Positions 16,268-25,319 of a DNA stretch of 64,000 bases are shown here, in pieces. The DNA is taken from assembly GCA_018604165.1 (NCBI GenBank), contig CP075895.1, positions 434,001-498,000 on the forward strand, read 5' to 3'. The translations under genes and the position numbers were made by a program. Source of the stretch: Chitinophagaceae bacterium LGM1 (lineage in GTDB: Bacteria; Bacteroidota; Bacteroidia; Chitinophagales; Chitinophagaceae). Within the stretch, counting starts at the first letter, position 1. Every line of letters starts with the position of its first letter. Below the pieces are notes generated by a model. The model saw only the letters and a program-made list of their open reading frames with translations, was not told the origin of the DNA and did not search any database.

Positions 16268-17560
16268 TTACTTGCGCTTCATTGCGGCTTCTATTTCTTC
16301 TACCGTTATGAGTATGTTTTTAAACAGGTCTGTACTGCCTGTTTTGGTGAGCCATACATTGTTTTCAATCCGTATACCCATTTGTTCTTCTTCTATATAT
16401 ATACCAGGCTCTATGGTAAAGAGCATACCCTCTTTTACAGGCAATACACGTGTGCCTACATCGTGCACATCTATACCCAAGTGGTGGCTTACACCATGAT
16501 AAAAATATTTGCGGTATGCAGGGTTTTCAGGGTCTTGGTTTTTGATATCGTTCTTTGTTATCAAGCCGATTTTCAACAACTGCTTTTCCATTTCGGCACA
16601 TACTTTGGCAGTGTAGTCGATGATAGAAATGCCGGGCTTTAATATCTTTTTGGCGTAGTTGTGTACATCCAGCACAGCGTTGTACACTTCCTTCTGGCGT
16701 TTGGTAAACTTGCCATTTACGGGTATGGTACGTGTCAGGTCGGCACAGTAGTTGCCGTATTCAGCACCAAAGTCCATCAGTATCAGTTCGCCGTCTTTAC
16801 ATTGTTGGTTGTTCTCTACATAATGCAGCACACGCGCCCTGTCGCCCGATGCTATGATACAATCGTATGCATGGCGCGATGCACGGTTGCGTAGAAACTC
16901 GTGTGTTATCTCTGCTTCTATTTCATGCTCCCACACGCCGGGTTTTATAAATTTCATAACACGTTCAAAAGCTTTGTGTGTAATGTTCACAGCCTCTTGT
17001 GTTACAGCTATTTCTTCTTTGGTTTTGATGGCACGTATCTCTTTGATGATGGGTGCGCTACGCTCGTATTTATGTACAGGGTAGCGTTTCATAAACTCAT
17101 GCACAAACAACAAATCGGGGCGAAACAGCGAGGTGTCGAGCCTGTCGTTTTCGTTGGTATTCAGGTACACGGTATCTGCATGGTGCATCATTACTTGCAG
17201 CATGGTATCTATACCATCCAGCCACTGAATGTTTTTAATGCCAGATATATCGGTAGCCTCATTTTTGCGTAGTTTATGTCCTTCCCATTTTTCAAGATGC
17301 TCGTTGGGGCGTAGCAATACCAGTACTTCTCGTGCATTTTTATCGGGGTTATCGGGGTATAGTATCACCATAGATTTTTCCTGCACCACACCCGATAGCC
17401 ATACCACATCTGCATTCGGGCGGTATGTATACATCGCATCGCCATTGGTAGGCAATACAGGATTGCCGGGGAAGATGGCAATACTGTTAGGCTTCATCTT
17501 CTTTATAAAACGCTCCCTGTTTTGGGTAAACAGTTTGGATGGAATTGGTAAGTATTTCAT
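16268..17560 (-). CDS. Xaa-Pro aminopeptidase (M24B, PepP type)
   Basis: A 430-residue metallopeptidase that removes the N-terminal residue before proline. The N-terminal AMP_N domain ('SIAIFPGNPVLPTNGDAMY', 'NADVVWLSGV') precedes the pita-bread catalytic domain. Metal ligands are visible: Asp in 'ILMDFGAEYGNYCADLTRTI' (two Asp), His in 'YHGVSHHLGIDVHDVG', Glu in 'LFTIEPGIYIEEEQ', and Glu in 'MGIRIENNVWLT'. It is cytoplasmic, with no signal peptide. It is convergent with the MBL-rhodanese gene and shares a bidirectional terminator with it. Confidence 0.95.
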   Translation of the reverse strand: MKYLPIPSKLFTQNRERFIKKMKPNSIAIFPGNPVLPTNGDAMYTYRPNADVVWLSGVVQEKSMVILYPDNPDKNAREVLVLLRPNEHLEKWEGHKLRKNEATDISGIKNIQWLDGIDTMLQVMMHHADTVYLNTNENDRLDTSLFRPDLLFVHEFMKRYPVHKYERSAPIIKEIRAIKTKEEIAVTQEAVNITHKAFERVMKFIKPGVWEHEIEAEITHEFLRNRASRHAYDCIIASGDRARVLHYVENNQQCKDGELILMDFGAEYGNYCADLTRTIPVNGKFTKRQKEVYNAVLDVHNYAKKILKPGISIIDYTAKVCAEMEKQLLKIGLITKNDIKNQDPENPAYRKYFYHGVSHHLGIDVHDVGTRVLPVKEGMLFTIEPGIYIEEEQMGIRIENNVWLTKTGSTDLFKNILITVEEIEAAMKRK

Positions 17561-17906
17561 TGACAGTTAATAAATTAATCGTGTGAAGTTAATCAGTATT
17601 TGAATAAAAGACCAAAATGTGTTTCCTGTATTTTAAGTGATATAACTGTGACAATTAAGGGATTATCAAATTATTGATAGAAATAAAAACAGGGGGATAA
17701 ATAGAGTGAATTATTAATCAAGTATGCTATCATATTAACAGATGGTTTAAGTTAGTATTCTGGTACTTTGTTTTAAGAATATTTTAATGTTCTTTTTACA
17801 ATAACATGTGCAACTTTACAATAAGATTACCCGATATTGCTATTAGAAATTAAACAATGCTGAATGTACAATCATATATATTGTAACATGACAAACTGCT
17901 TAACTC
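17561..17906. other. AT-rich intergenic region
   Basis: About 346 nt between the divergent aminopeptidase and GEVEDY-protein genes. It is strongly AT-rich and presumably holds both promoters. I found no convincing ORF or hairpin and no full -33/-7 promoter match. Confidence 0.4.
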
Positions 17907-20270
17907 ATGAATAAAAAAATTACACTACTAACCTTTATTGTTTGCCTGTTTGCACAAGTAGTTGGTGCACAGGTACATAGGTACTCAGAAAGTTTCCTTG
18001 GCGGTGGCGCAGCCACTGCACAATGCAACGTATGGAATACTTGGCGTGCAACATTGACGCCGGGTATCTATACCAGTTTCAAAATATCGGGTTCCAGAGA
18101 TCCTATAGGTTATACCTGTACAGACGTAACAGTGGTAAATGCAATGGCAAATGCTATAAAAAATGCATCTGCATACATATCTCCACTGGTAAACGGACAT
18201 ATATGGCATGTATGCAACAGGTTTAACGGCGAGGTATGGATAGACCCCCCATCATCTTGCAGCGGAGCTAACTGCCCCAGCCCGGGTTATATAGTGCGCC
18301 CGTGTATTGGTGGTACAAACCCCAACTGGGGTGGTATAGCAGGGCCTACCTGTGGTGCTGTTACACAAATCATGACACTCGAGTTTTTCTATGGCTTGCC
18401 ATGTACCAGCACACCTGTGGCAAACATCATAGCACCTGATAAAGTATGCCCTAATAAAGTTTTTACGCTGAAGCCGGATAACTTTTATGCAGATGCAGAC
18501 TATACTTGGGAATATTCTGACAATAACGGAATGTCTTGGATAACGAGTACTGCAACTGTTGACCCGTATACCGGCGCCATAACCGATGCCATCAATACAG
18601 AACGTTGGTATAAGTTAACTATCAAATGCAAGCTTAACAGCTTTACGTATACAACACCCGTGTGGCGTGTAAGTATAGCACCTTTCTATTATTGCTATTG
18701 CGATAATGGTGCCGCAAGCACTACCGGTCTTGATATAGGTAATGTAAAACTCATCAACCTGACAAGTAATGATACTGTATTGAATAATGGTAATTCTGCT
18801 CCTGCATTGAATAATACAAATGCGAGCAAAACATACTCTAATTTTCAGTACCCGCCAAACAAGGATGTGATAATGTACAGAGATACTACTTACAACGTAT
18901 TAGTATCACAAATCAATTCTAATAATACATTTACGGCAGGTAATGTAGCTGTGTTTATAGATTATGACAGAAATGGTTTGTTTGATTTTGGAGAAAAAGT
19001 AATGGATGCAAACATCAATACAGCCTCTGTTATTCCGAATACAGCATCGGTAAGTTTTAAAGTACCGTCAACAGCAGCAATAGGTTATACTGGTATGCGT
19101 GTCATCCTTAGCAATGGTAATATAGATTCTTGCGGCTTTGGTATGGCTCAGGGCGAGGTTGAAGATTATCTGGTAGATATGCGCTACGAACCATGTAAAG
19201 GGCCAGGTAATGCGGGCACACTCAGCAGCACACAACTGAATTTGTGCCGCGGGTATGACTATATTACCCGCAATACGGGTTATGAAACATTTAAGTCTGA
19301 GTTGCAGAAAGTATGGCAGTTATCAGGAGATAATATTATATGGAATACAATACCAGGTACAACCGCAAAAGACACTTTGATGCGTGTATTTAACGGGCAA
19401 CCGCTTTACTACAGGGTACGCATGGTATGTCCGCGCAGTAACGATACCACTTATACTACAACATTGAAAATCGGTGCAAGAGATAGCTATAAATGCTATT
19501 GTTTCAGCCAGGCAATAGGTGGTAGTGCAAAAGATAGTAGTGATATAGGTGGAATTACGTTCCATACATTCAATACCAATACAGGTGGTGCTCACTTGCT
19601 GAACCAAACAGCACGTGAAAAACGTACTGACTATACAGACAATACACCCGTGATGCTGGATGTAGACAGTGTCTACAAATTGACAGTGTATCACACTCAG
19701 CATAATGCTATACATGGTGACTCTAAAGTAACTGTGTTTATGGACTTTAATAACAATAATGAATATGATACACCATATGAAAGAGTATACACCGGCTTTA
19801 CAAATGTTGGCAATTTTACTGTTATAGATAATATCAAAATACCAACCAATGTTATCACTGGAGTGCCTACTGGTATGCGTGTAATATTAAATAATGACAT
19901 AGGTCCTAATATTCCGTCTGATGAGGGATGCGGCGCGTATACATCGGGTGAAACAGAAGATCTGATGGTACAGTTTACCAAACGCTTCCCAGCCAGTATC
20001 TATAATGCAGATGGTATCAATAATTTGGGTGTGTACCCTAACCCTGCAAAAGACAGGTGCAGAATACAATTCAACGGTGCCAACAATGCAAGGGAAGTGG
20101 TTGTAACAATAGTCAGCATTACAGGACAAAAAATATTCGAGCAATCATATGCGCATAATGGTGGCAGCTTTACACAAGAGCTGAATACTGCAAAATACAC
20201 CAGAGGCGTGTATTATGTAGAGGTATTAGCAGACGGGCAAAAAGCTGTGCAAAAGCTGATACTGGAATAA
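17907..20270 (+). CDS. T9SS-secreted GEVEDY-domain surface protein (copy 1)
   Basis: A 787-residue protein with a signal peptide ('LLTFIVCLFAQVVGAQ'). It has a Cys-rich N-terminal region with 'CNVWNTWRATLTPG' and 'FFYGLPCTSTP', then two GEVEDY-type modules. Each carries a calcium-loop-like D-x-D/N-x-N-G-x-x-D motif ('VFIDYDRNGLFDFGEKV', 'VFMDFNNNNEYDTPYERV') and the hallmark 'GMAQGEVEDYLVDM' or 'SGETEDLMVQF'. The C-terminal 80 residues are a T9SS type A sorting domain ('NLGVYPNPAKDRCRIQF', 'ITGQKIFEQSY', 'GVYYVEV'). It is exported through type IX secretion to the surface; the ligand is unknown. A close paralogue follows. Confidence 0.9.
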   Translation: MNKKITLLTFIVCLFAQVVGAQVHRYSESFLGGGAATAQCNVWNTWRATLTPGIYTSFKISGSRDPIGYTCTDVTVVNAMANAIKNASAYISPLVNGHIWHVCNRFNGEVWIDPPSSCSGANCPSPGYIVRPCIGGTNPNWGGIAGPTCGAVTQIMTLEFFYGLPCTSTPVANIIAPDKVCPNKVFTLKPDNFYADADYTWEYSDNNGMSWITSTATVDPYTGAITDAINTERWYKLTIKCKLNSFTYTTPVWRVSIAPFYYCYCDNGAASTTGLDIGNVKLINLTSNDTVLNNGNSAPALNNTNASKTYSNFQYPPNKDVIMYRDTTYNVLVSQINSNNTFTAGNVAVFIDYDRNGLFDFGEKVMDANINTASVIPNTASVSFKVPSTAAIGYTGMRVILSNGNIDSCGFGMAQGEVEDYLVDMRYEPCKGPGNAGTLSSTQLNLCRGYDYITRNTGYETFKSELQKVWQLSGDNIIWNTIPGTTAKDTLMRVFNGQPLYYRVRMVCPRSNDTTYTTTLKIGARDSYKCYCFSQAIGGSAKDSSDIGGITFHTFNTNTGGAHLLNQTAREKRTDYTDNTPVMLDVDSVYKLTVYHTQHNAIHGDSKVTVFMDFNNNNEYDTPYERVYTGFTNVGNFTVIDNIKIPTNVITGVPTGMRVILNNDIGPNIPSDEGCGAYTSGETEDLMVQFTKRFPASIYNADGINNLGVYPNPAKDRCRIQFNGANNAREVVVTIVSITGQKIFEQSYAHNGGSFTQELNTAKYTRGVYYVEVLADGQKAVQKLILE

Positions 20271-20291
20271 TAGCCTATTTAATGATATAAT

Positions 20292-20322
20292 TAAAGCTCC
20301 CAGCATTTGCTGAGGGCTTTTT
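20292..20322 (+). terminator. Terminator after GEVEDY copy 1
   Basis: Stem gctcccagca / tgctgagggc (two G-U type pairs) followed by TTTTTAATTT, about 22 nt after the stop. Confidence 0.7.
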
Positions 20323-20508
20323 AATTTAATAAAAACAAGATGCATAATTATTTAATTTATAATGCTTTAGAAATAGCCGTTACATTTAGACATTAAAAAC
20401 GGATTAAAACCATGACAATTAATATAAAATAGCAATGTATATGCTTGTCAAATAGGAGATATAGATATAATTTAACGATGGGTTAAGTAACAAGCCTTAA
20501 TTAAGCAT

Positions 20509-22923
20509 ATGAGAAACTCATACCTCAACTTCTTTAAATACCTGTCTGTTTGTGTGATTTTGCTTTTGAGCAATCAAGTCAATGCACAGTTGACATGGAC
20601 AACAACTTATGTGGGGGGTACATCTACCCCAGCGCAAATTGCCAGTTGGAATGCATTCAGGGCAACATTGGTAGCATTGCCCTATAGCAAGATGAAGATA
20701 ACCGGTGTTACAGGTTCTGTAACAAATGCAGACTCATGCTTGAATGCAACTATGGTACAAGATATTGCTATGCGCTTGCGAACTTTTACGTCTGGCAGCC
20801 CTACGTATACATGGGTAGATGGTGCAAGAACGTGGCGTGTTGGTGATTGCGGTACAGGTGCAGAGATAACCATGAACCAGAATATTTGTATATGCACCAG
20901 TCCTGGTCGTTCTATACGCGGTGGATGCACTACTTGCGGTGCCAACTATGGTGCTTGGGGCTTTCCTGATTGTGGTGCACCAACCGTTACATTAACAATA
21001 GAATTTTTCTATGGTTTTCCTTGTACATCAACACCTACTACTAACGTAATAGCTCCGAATCCTGTATGTCCTAACAAATTATTCACGATAGATATTGATA
21101 AGTTTTATGCTGATGCCAGTTATACTTGGGAGTATTCAGATAATGGTGGTGCTACTTGGCAACCACATCCTGCAACTGTTGGCGCATACAGCGCTGCTAT
21201 ACAGGATGCCATAACTGCTACACGCTGGTATCGTTGCACTGTAAACTGTCTTAATACATCATTTACATATACTACACCGGCATACAGGGTGGATATTGCC
21301 CCATTCTATTATTGCTATTGCGATAATGGTGCAGCAACTACTGCCGGGCTCGATATAGGAAATGTAAAAGTGATACGTGTCAATAAAACGAATGCTGCTA
21401 TACGTGATACCATACTTAATAATGGTAACTCTTCGCCGTCATTAAATAATACAACAGCCAACAGGGCATATACTACGTTCCAGTATCCACCGAATAAAGT
21501 ACTGACTATGTACAGAGATACATTGTATCAGTTCGTCATTTCGCAAATCAATTCTGCCACTACATACACTTCAGGTAACGTAGCTGTGTTTATTGATGTT
21601 GACAGAAATGGGTTGTACGACCCAGGTGAAAAAGTATTACAAAAGAATATTAATCAGGCATCCATAATTCCTCATACAGAGTCGGATACTTTCAGAATGC
21701 CAAGCACAGCGCAGATAGGCATGACGGGTATGCGTGTTATTATCAGTAATGGTAATATAGATTCATGTGGTTTTGGCATGGCGCAGGGCGAAGTAGAAGA
21801 TTATATTGTAGACATCAGCTACGAACCTTGTAATGGTCCTGCTAATGCAGGTACATTGTCTGCAACATCTACAAAGCTATGTCCGGGTTATGATTACATA
21901 ACTAAAAACAGTGGTTACGAAGACAAGAAATCGGAATTGCAACGTATTTGGCAGGTATCCGGCGATAATATACTATGGTATACTGTCAATGGTAGTTCTG
22001 CAAAAGATACGCTGATGAGGATTTTTGCAGGTCAGCCGCTATACTATAAAGTACGCATGATATGCCCTAACACAAAAGATACAACATTCACTACACCGCT
22101 GAAGATAGAGGCGCGCGATGGATACAAATGTTATTGCTTTAGTCAGGCAATAGGTGGGAATCCGAAAGATTCGCCAAATCCGAAAGACAGTAGCGATATT
22201 GGCGGTATTGTGTTCCATACATTTAATACGAACACAGGTGGTGCTCACTTATTAAACCTTAGTGCACAAGAAAAGAGAACAGACTACACAGACAATACGC
22301 CTATGGTGCTTGACCTGGATAGTACTTACCACCTGACGGTATATCATACACAACGTAATGCGATACATGGAGATGCAAAGGTTACTGTGTTTATGGACTT
22401 TAATAACAACAAAGAGTATGATGTACCTTATGAGCGTGTTTACACGGGCTTTACAAACGTAGGTAGCTTCACAGTATTAGATAATATTACTATTCCAAAT
22501 ACCGTTATTACCGGGGTGCCAACTGGTATGCGTATTATATTGAATAATGACATCGGGCCTAATGTGCCATCGGATCAGGCGTGTGGTCCATATACCTCTG
22601 GCGAAACAGAAGACCTGATGGTACAGTTCAACAAGCGCTTCCCTGCCGGTATAGGTATGGTAGGCAGCATCAATAATCTGGGAGTATTCCCCAACCCTGC
22701 AAAAGATGTATGTAGAGTACAGTTCAGCGGAGCGAAAGATGCAAAAGAAGTAGTATTAAGCATCACAAGTGTAACGGGGCAGAAAGTATACCAGCAGGTG
22801 TATAAGCACGATGGCGGCAGCTTTACCCAAGAGGTGAATGTTGCTAAACTCAGCAGGGGAGTGTACTATGTAGAAGTAATGGCAGACGGACAGAAAGCAC
22901 AACAGAAATTAGTCCTCGACTAA
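20509..22923 (+). CDS. T9SS-secreted GEVEDY-domain surface protein (copy 2)
   Basis: An 804-residue paralogue of the preceding gene with the same order: signal peptide ('YLSVCVILLLSNQVNAQ'), Cys-rich N-terminal region ('FFYGFPCTSTP'), GEVEDY module 1 ('VFIDVDRNGLYDPGEKV', 'MAQGEVEDYIVDI'), module 2 ('FMDFNNNKEYDVPYERV', 'SGETEDLMVQFNKRF') and T9SS sorting domain ('NLGVFPNPAKDVCRVQF'). It differs by a short duplicated insertion, 'NPKDSPNPKDSSDIGG', where copy 1 has 'SAKDSSDIGG'. The two are clearly a tandem duplication that has since diverged, mostly in the N-terminal half. Each has its own terminator, so they are probably separate transcripts. Confidence 0.9.
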   Translation: MRNSYLNFFKYLSVCVILLLSNQVNAQLTWTTTYVGGTSTPAQIASWNAFRATLVALPYSKMKITGVTGSVTNADSCLNATMVQDIAMRLRTFTSGSPTYTWVDGARTWRVGDCGTGAEITMNQNICICTSPGRSIRGGCTTCGANYGAWGFPDCGAPTVTLTIEFFYGFPCTSTPTTNVIAPNPVCPNKLFTIDIDKFYADASYTWEYSDNGGATWQPHPATVGAYSAAIQDAITATRWYRCTVNCLNTSFTYTTPAYRVDIAPFYYCYCDNGAATTAGLDIGNVKVIRVNKTNAAIRDTILNNGNSSPSLNNTTANRAYTTFQYPPNKVLTMYRDTLYQFVISQINSATTYTSGNVAVFIDVDRNGLYDPGEKVLQKNINQASIIPHTESDTFRMPSTAQIGMTGMRVIISNGNIDSCGFGMAQGEVEDYIVDISYEPCNGPANAGTLSATSTKLCPGYDYITKNSGYEDKKSELQRIWQVSGDNILWYTVNGSSAKDTLMRIFAGQPLYYKVRMICPNTKDTTFTTPLKIEARDGYKCYCFSQAIGGNPKDSPNPKDSSDIGGIVFHTFNTNTGGAHLLNLSAQEKRTDYTDNTPMVLDLDSTYHLTVYHTQRNAIHGDAKVTVFMDFNNNKEYDVPYERVYTGFTNVGSFTVLDNITIPNTVITGVPTGMRIILNNDIGPNVPSDQACGPYTSGETEDLMVQFNKRFPAGIGMVGSINNLGVFPNPAKDVCRVQFSGAKDAKEVVLSITSVTGQKVYQQVYKHDGGSFTQEVNVAKLSRGVYYVEVMADGQKAQQKLVLD

Positions 22924-22944
22924 TTCCTGTTATCTGACAATAAA

Positions 22945-22980
22945 ACAATAGCCCTGCAAGTATTTGCAGGGCTATTGTTT
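22945..22980 (+). terminator. Terminator after GEVEDY copy 2
   Basis: A perfect 15-bp stem (arms 22945-22959 and 22964-22978) with a 4-nt loop and flanking T run; very strong. Confidence 0.88.
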
Positions 22981-23011
22981 TATATATACTTATTAAATGG
23001 TGATATTGGCT

Positions 23012-23039
23012 AAAAAAAAGCCCCATAAAAGGGGCTTTT
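23012..23039 (-). terminator. Terminator of the small lipoprotein gene
   Basis: Stem aaaagcccc (23016-23024) with ggggctttt (23031-23039) and a run of eight A on the plus strand, giving U8 in the minus-strand transcript. Confidence 0.8.
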
Positions 23040-23061
23040 ATAAATTGTACTACTGACAATA

Positions 23062-23274
23062 TTAGTGAGCAGCAGGAGCAGCAGTTGCAGCAGCGCTATC
23101 AGCAGCAGGAGCAGCAGTAGCTGTATCAGCAGCAGGAGCAGGAGTTGGTTCTACTGCAGGAGCAGCCATTGCAGCTGTATCTTCAGCAGGAGCTTCAGAT
23201 TCAGTGTTACCACCGCAAGAAGCGATGAAAAGACCCATTGTCAGAGCGAAAATGCTTAATTTAACGAATTTCAT
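23062..23274 (-). CDS. Small Ala/Pro-rich lipoprotein
   Basis: A 70-residue protein. A lipoprotein signal peptide ('KLSIFALTMGLFIASCGGN', lipobox Cys at 20) is followed by a disordered tail made almost entirely of Ala, Pro, Glu, Asp and Thr ('EAPAEDTAAMAAPAVEPTPA', 'PAADSAAATAAPAAH'). The DNA is accordingly a GCAGCAGGAGCA-like repeat, prone to slippage. Such short tethered tails occur widely in this phylum, with no known function. It has its own terminator; its start is about 280 nt from the divergent sigma factor gene. Confidence 0.8.
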   Translation of the reverse strand: MKFVKLSIFALTMGLFIASCGGNTESEAPAEDTAAMAAPAVEPTPAPAADTATAAPAADSAAATAAPAAH

Positions 23275-23551
23275 AAACTTAAAATTTTAAGATGTTTCAT
23301 ATTTATACCGCAAACGAAAAAAGGTAACCCACAAAAGGTAAAAATTTTTAAAGATTTTTTTTGTTAATGTATCTATGCTATCCAAAATAATGATTAAGTA
23401 CTTGACTGTCAATAGTTTAAAATAAGGTAAGATTATTATTATTCCCCTAACAATCTTGTGTTTATCTTTATAAAGTAAATAACACGAAACTATTTATACG
23501 AAGTTTTCTGCCCGAAACAGGGTTACTTTTTATCAAAAGCTGGATTAATAA

Positions 23552-24121
23552 GTGCAAGGCGTTCATCATACAGAAGAATTATTGTTAGCTCAACTGGCAA
23601 CAGGTGAGCGTACGGCTACGGAGCAGGTCTATAAACAGCATTATCCTACAATAACCAAGTGGATAAAGCACAACGGGGGTACGGATGCGGATGCGGCAGA
23701 TGTGTATCAGGAAGCGATTGTAATACTGTACGAGAAATCGCAGGACGAGGCTTTCAGGTTGAGTTGTAAAATAGGTACTTATTTGTTTGCCATCAGCAAA
23801 CACCTGTGGTACAAAAAAGCAAACAAAATGCAACAAAGCCCTGTATCGTTGCCCGATGATGAAAGACAGGATTGGGCGTATGAGGACGATGTGAATGCGC
23901 ATAAGGAACGTGAGCTATACTACACACAACTGAACGCGGCATTGGAGCAGATAGGAGAACCTTGCCAATCGCTACTGAAAGCATTTTATCATGAAGATAA
24001 AAGTATGCAGGACATAGCAACGGGATTTGGATATACCAATACCGATAATGCCAAAACACAGAAATACAAATGTCTGGCGCGGTTGAGAAAAATTTTCTAC
24101 AACACACAGGTGAAACCATAG
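23552..24121 (+). CDS. ECF-type RNA polymerase sigma factor
   Basis: A 189-residue extracytoplasmic-function sigma factor from a GTG start. Region 2 is seen in 'YKQHYPTITKWIKHNGGTDA' and 'DAADVYQEAIVILYEKS' (the D-x-x-Q-E core contact helix). Region 4 is seen in 'PCQSLLKAFYHEDKSMQDIA' with the recognition helix near 'NTDNAKTQKYKCLARLRKIF'. It redirects RNA polymerase to a dedicated regulon, probably under control of the downstream gene, which begins 14 nt later and encodes a membrane protein with an anti-sigma-like N-terminus. No promoter consensus for its regulon can be derived from one window. Confidence 0.92.
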   Translation: MQGVHHTEELLLAQLATGERTATEQVYKQHYPTITKWIKHNGGTDADAADVYQEAIVILYEKSQDEAFRLSCKIGTYLFAISKHLWYKKANKMQQSPVSLPDDERQDWAYEDDVNAHKERELYYTQLNAALEQIGEPCQSLLKAFYHEDKSMQDIATGFGYTNTDNAKTQKYKCLARLRKIFYNTQVKP

Positions 24122-24135
24122 AAGTGAATTGAGTT

Positions 24136-25197
24136 ATGATGACGGAGCAAATGATGATGGAGAAGGCGGAGCGATATGTAGCAGGTATACTATCGCACCA
24201 AGAGCAGAACGAACTGAAAGGTATGCTGGCTGCAGATGTGGCATTTGCCAATGAGTTTGCAGAGTGCGTAAATATGTTGCGTGGTCTGCAAAAAGCAGGT
24301 GCACAAAAACGTTTCAGCCGTATGCTACAGGATATTGCTGCTAACGATGCTAAACCTAAAGCTGGGCGCACTATTACACTGCGTGCTTTCTACCTGCGTA
24401 CGGCGGGTATTGCTGCTGGCATAGCTATGCTTACATCGCTTACTACCTACTGGGCTATACAGCACAACAACAAAAAAATAGCATCGCAATACAGCCTGCT
24501 GAAACGCGACCTTGAAAAATACAAGCGTTCGCAAAATCAGCTTATCAATAACATCAACGAACAACAAAGGCCTGCTGCTGAAGTACGCTATACAGGTACG
24601 GGCTTTGCATTGAGCAACGATGGTTATTTGGTAACTAACTACCACGTAACGGAAGGTGCAGACTCTGTGTATATACAGAATAGCGAGGGCAAATACTTTA
24701 AAGCATATACGGTAGGGTACGACCAGCAGGCAGATATTGCCATACTGAAAGTTGAGAACAAACTCTTCCGCTTTGGTAAGGGAGAGGTGCCGTACAGCTT
24801 TGCATCAAGCAAAAGAATGCCGGGTACGAAAGTATATTCGCTTGGCTTCCCGCAGGATGAAATAGTGTATAATGAGGGCTACATCAGCGCGGTAAACGGG
24901 TATCAGGGAGATTCATCTCAATACAGGTTAGAAATAGCTGCACAACCGGGGCAAAGCGGTGCGCCAATACTGGACAATAAAGGCAATGTGTTGGCAATGA
25001 TAACAGGTAAAGAATCGGAAAGTAATGGTACTACATTTGCCGTTAGTTCAAAAGCTGTTGCTAAGTTGGTACAATCGCTGCCCAAAGAAACAGGGCTGAA
25101 AATGCCGAAAGCAAACAAGCTATCAGGTTTGGCAACAGAGCAGCAGATAGAAAAACTGCAACTATACACTTGTGCCATCAAAGTGTACAAAAAATAG
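24136..25197 (+). CDS. Membrane-anchored trypsin-like serine protease with anti-sigma-like N-terminus
   Basis: 353 residues in three parts. (1) Residues 1-70 are cytoplasmic and helical, with the layout of anti-sigma N-termini ('ERYVAGILSHQEQNELKGML' then 'NEFAECVNMLRGLQKA'). (2) A single membrane helix lies near 88-106 ('TAGIAAGIAMLTSLTTYWAI'), followed by a coiled-coil-like linker. (3) A periplasmic DegP/S1C-like protease domain has the triad H170 ('LVTNYHVTEGAD'), D200 ('DQQADIAIL') and S274 ('QPGQSGAPIL'). No PDZ domain follows. The gene is 14 nt downstream of the ECF sigma gene. I infer one protein that both holds the sigma factor and senses or cuts in the periplasm. The anti-sigma assignment rests on layout, not on a diagnostic motif. 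Confidence 0.85.
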   Translation: MMTEQMMMEKAERYVAGILSHQEQNELKGMLAADVAFANEFAECVNMLRGLQKAGAQKRFSRMLQDIAANDAKPKAGRTITLRAFYLRTAGIAAGIAMLTSLTTYWAIQHNNKKIASQYSLLKRDLEKYKRSQNQLINNINEQQRPAAEVRYTGTGFALSNDGYLVTNYHVTEGADSVYIQNSEGKYFKAYTVGYDQQADIAILKVENKLFRFGKGEVPYSFASSKRMPGTKVYSLGFPQDEIVYNEGYISAVNGYQGDSSQYRLEIAAQPGQSGAPILDNKGNVLAMITGKESESNGTTFAVSSKAVAKLVQSLPKETGLKMPKANKLSGLATEQQIEKLQLYTCAIKVYKK

Positions 25198-25218
25198 ATA
25201 CGATATACAATATTGATT

Positions 25219-25249
25219 GAATGGCGGCTATTATGCCGCCATTCTTTTT
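25219..25249 (+). terminator. Terminator of the sigma/protease operon
   Basis: Perfect 10-bp stem gaatggcggc / gccgccattc (25219-25228, 25235-25244), 6-nt loop, then TTTTTA. Confidence 0.88.
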
Positions 25250-25319
25250 AAATATACCCTGTAGGGATAGTTACTATACATAGTTTGTATAAATTTGCGC
25301 CCTAACGTATCAATAGCCT

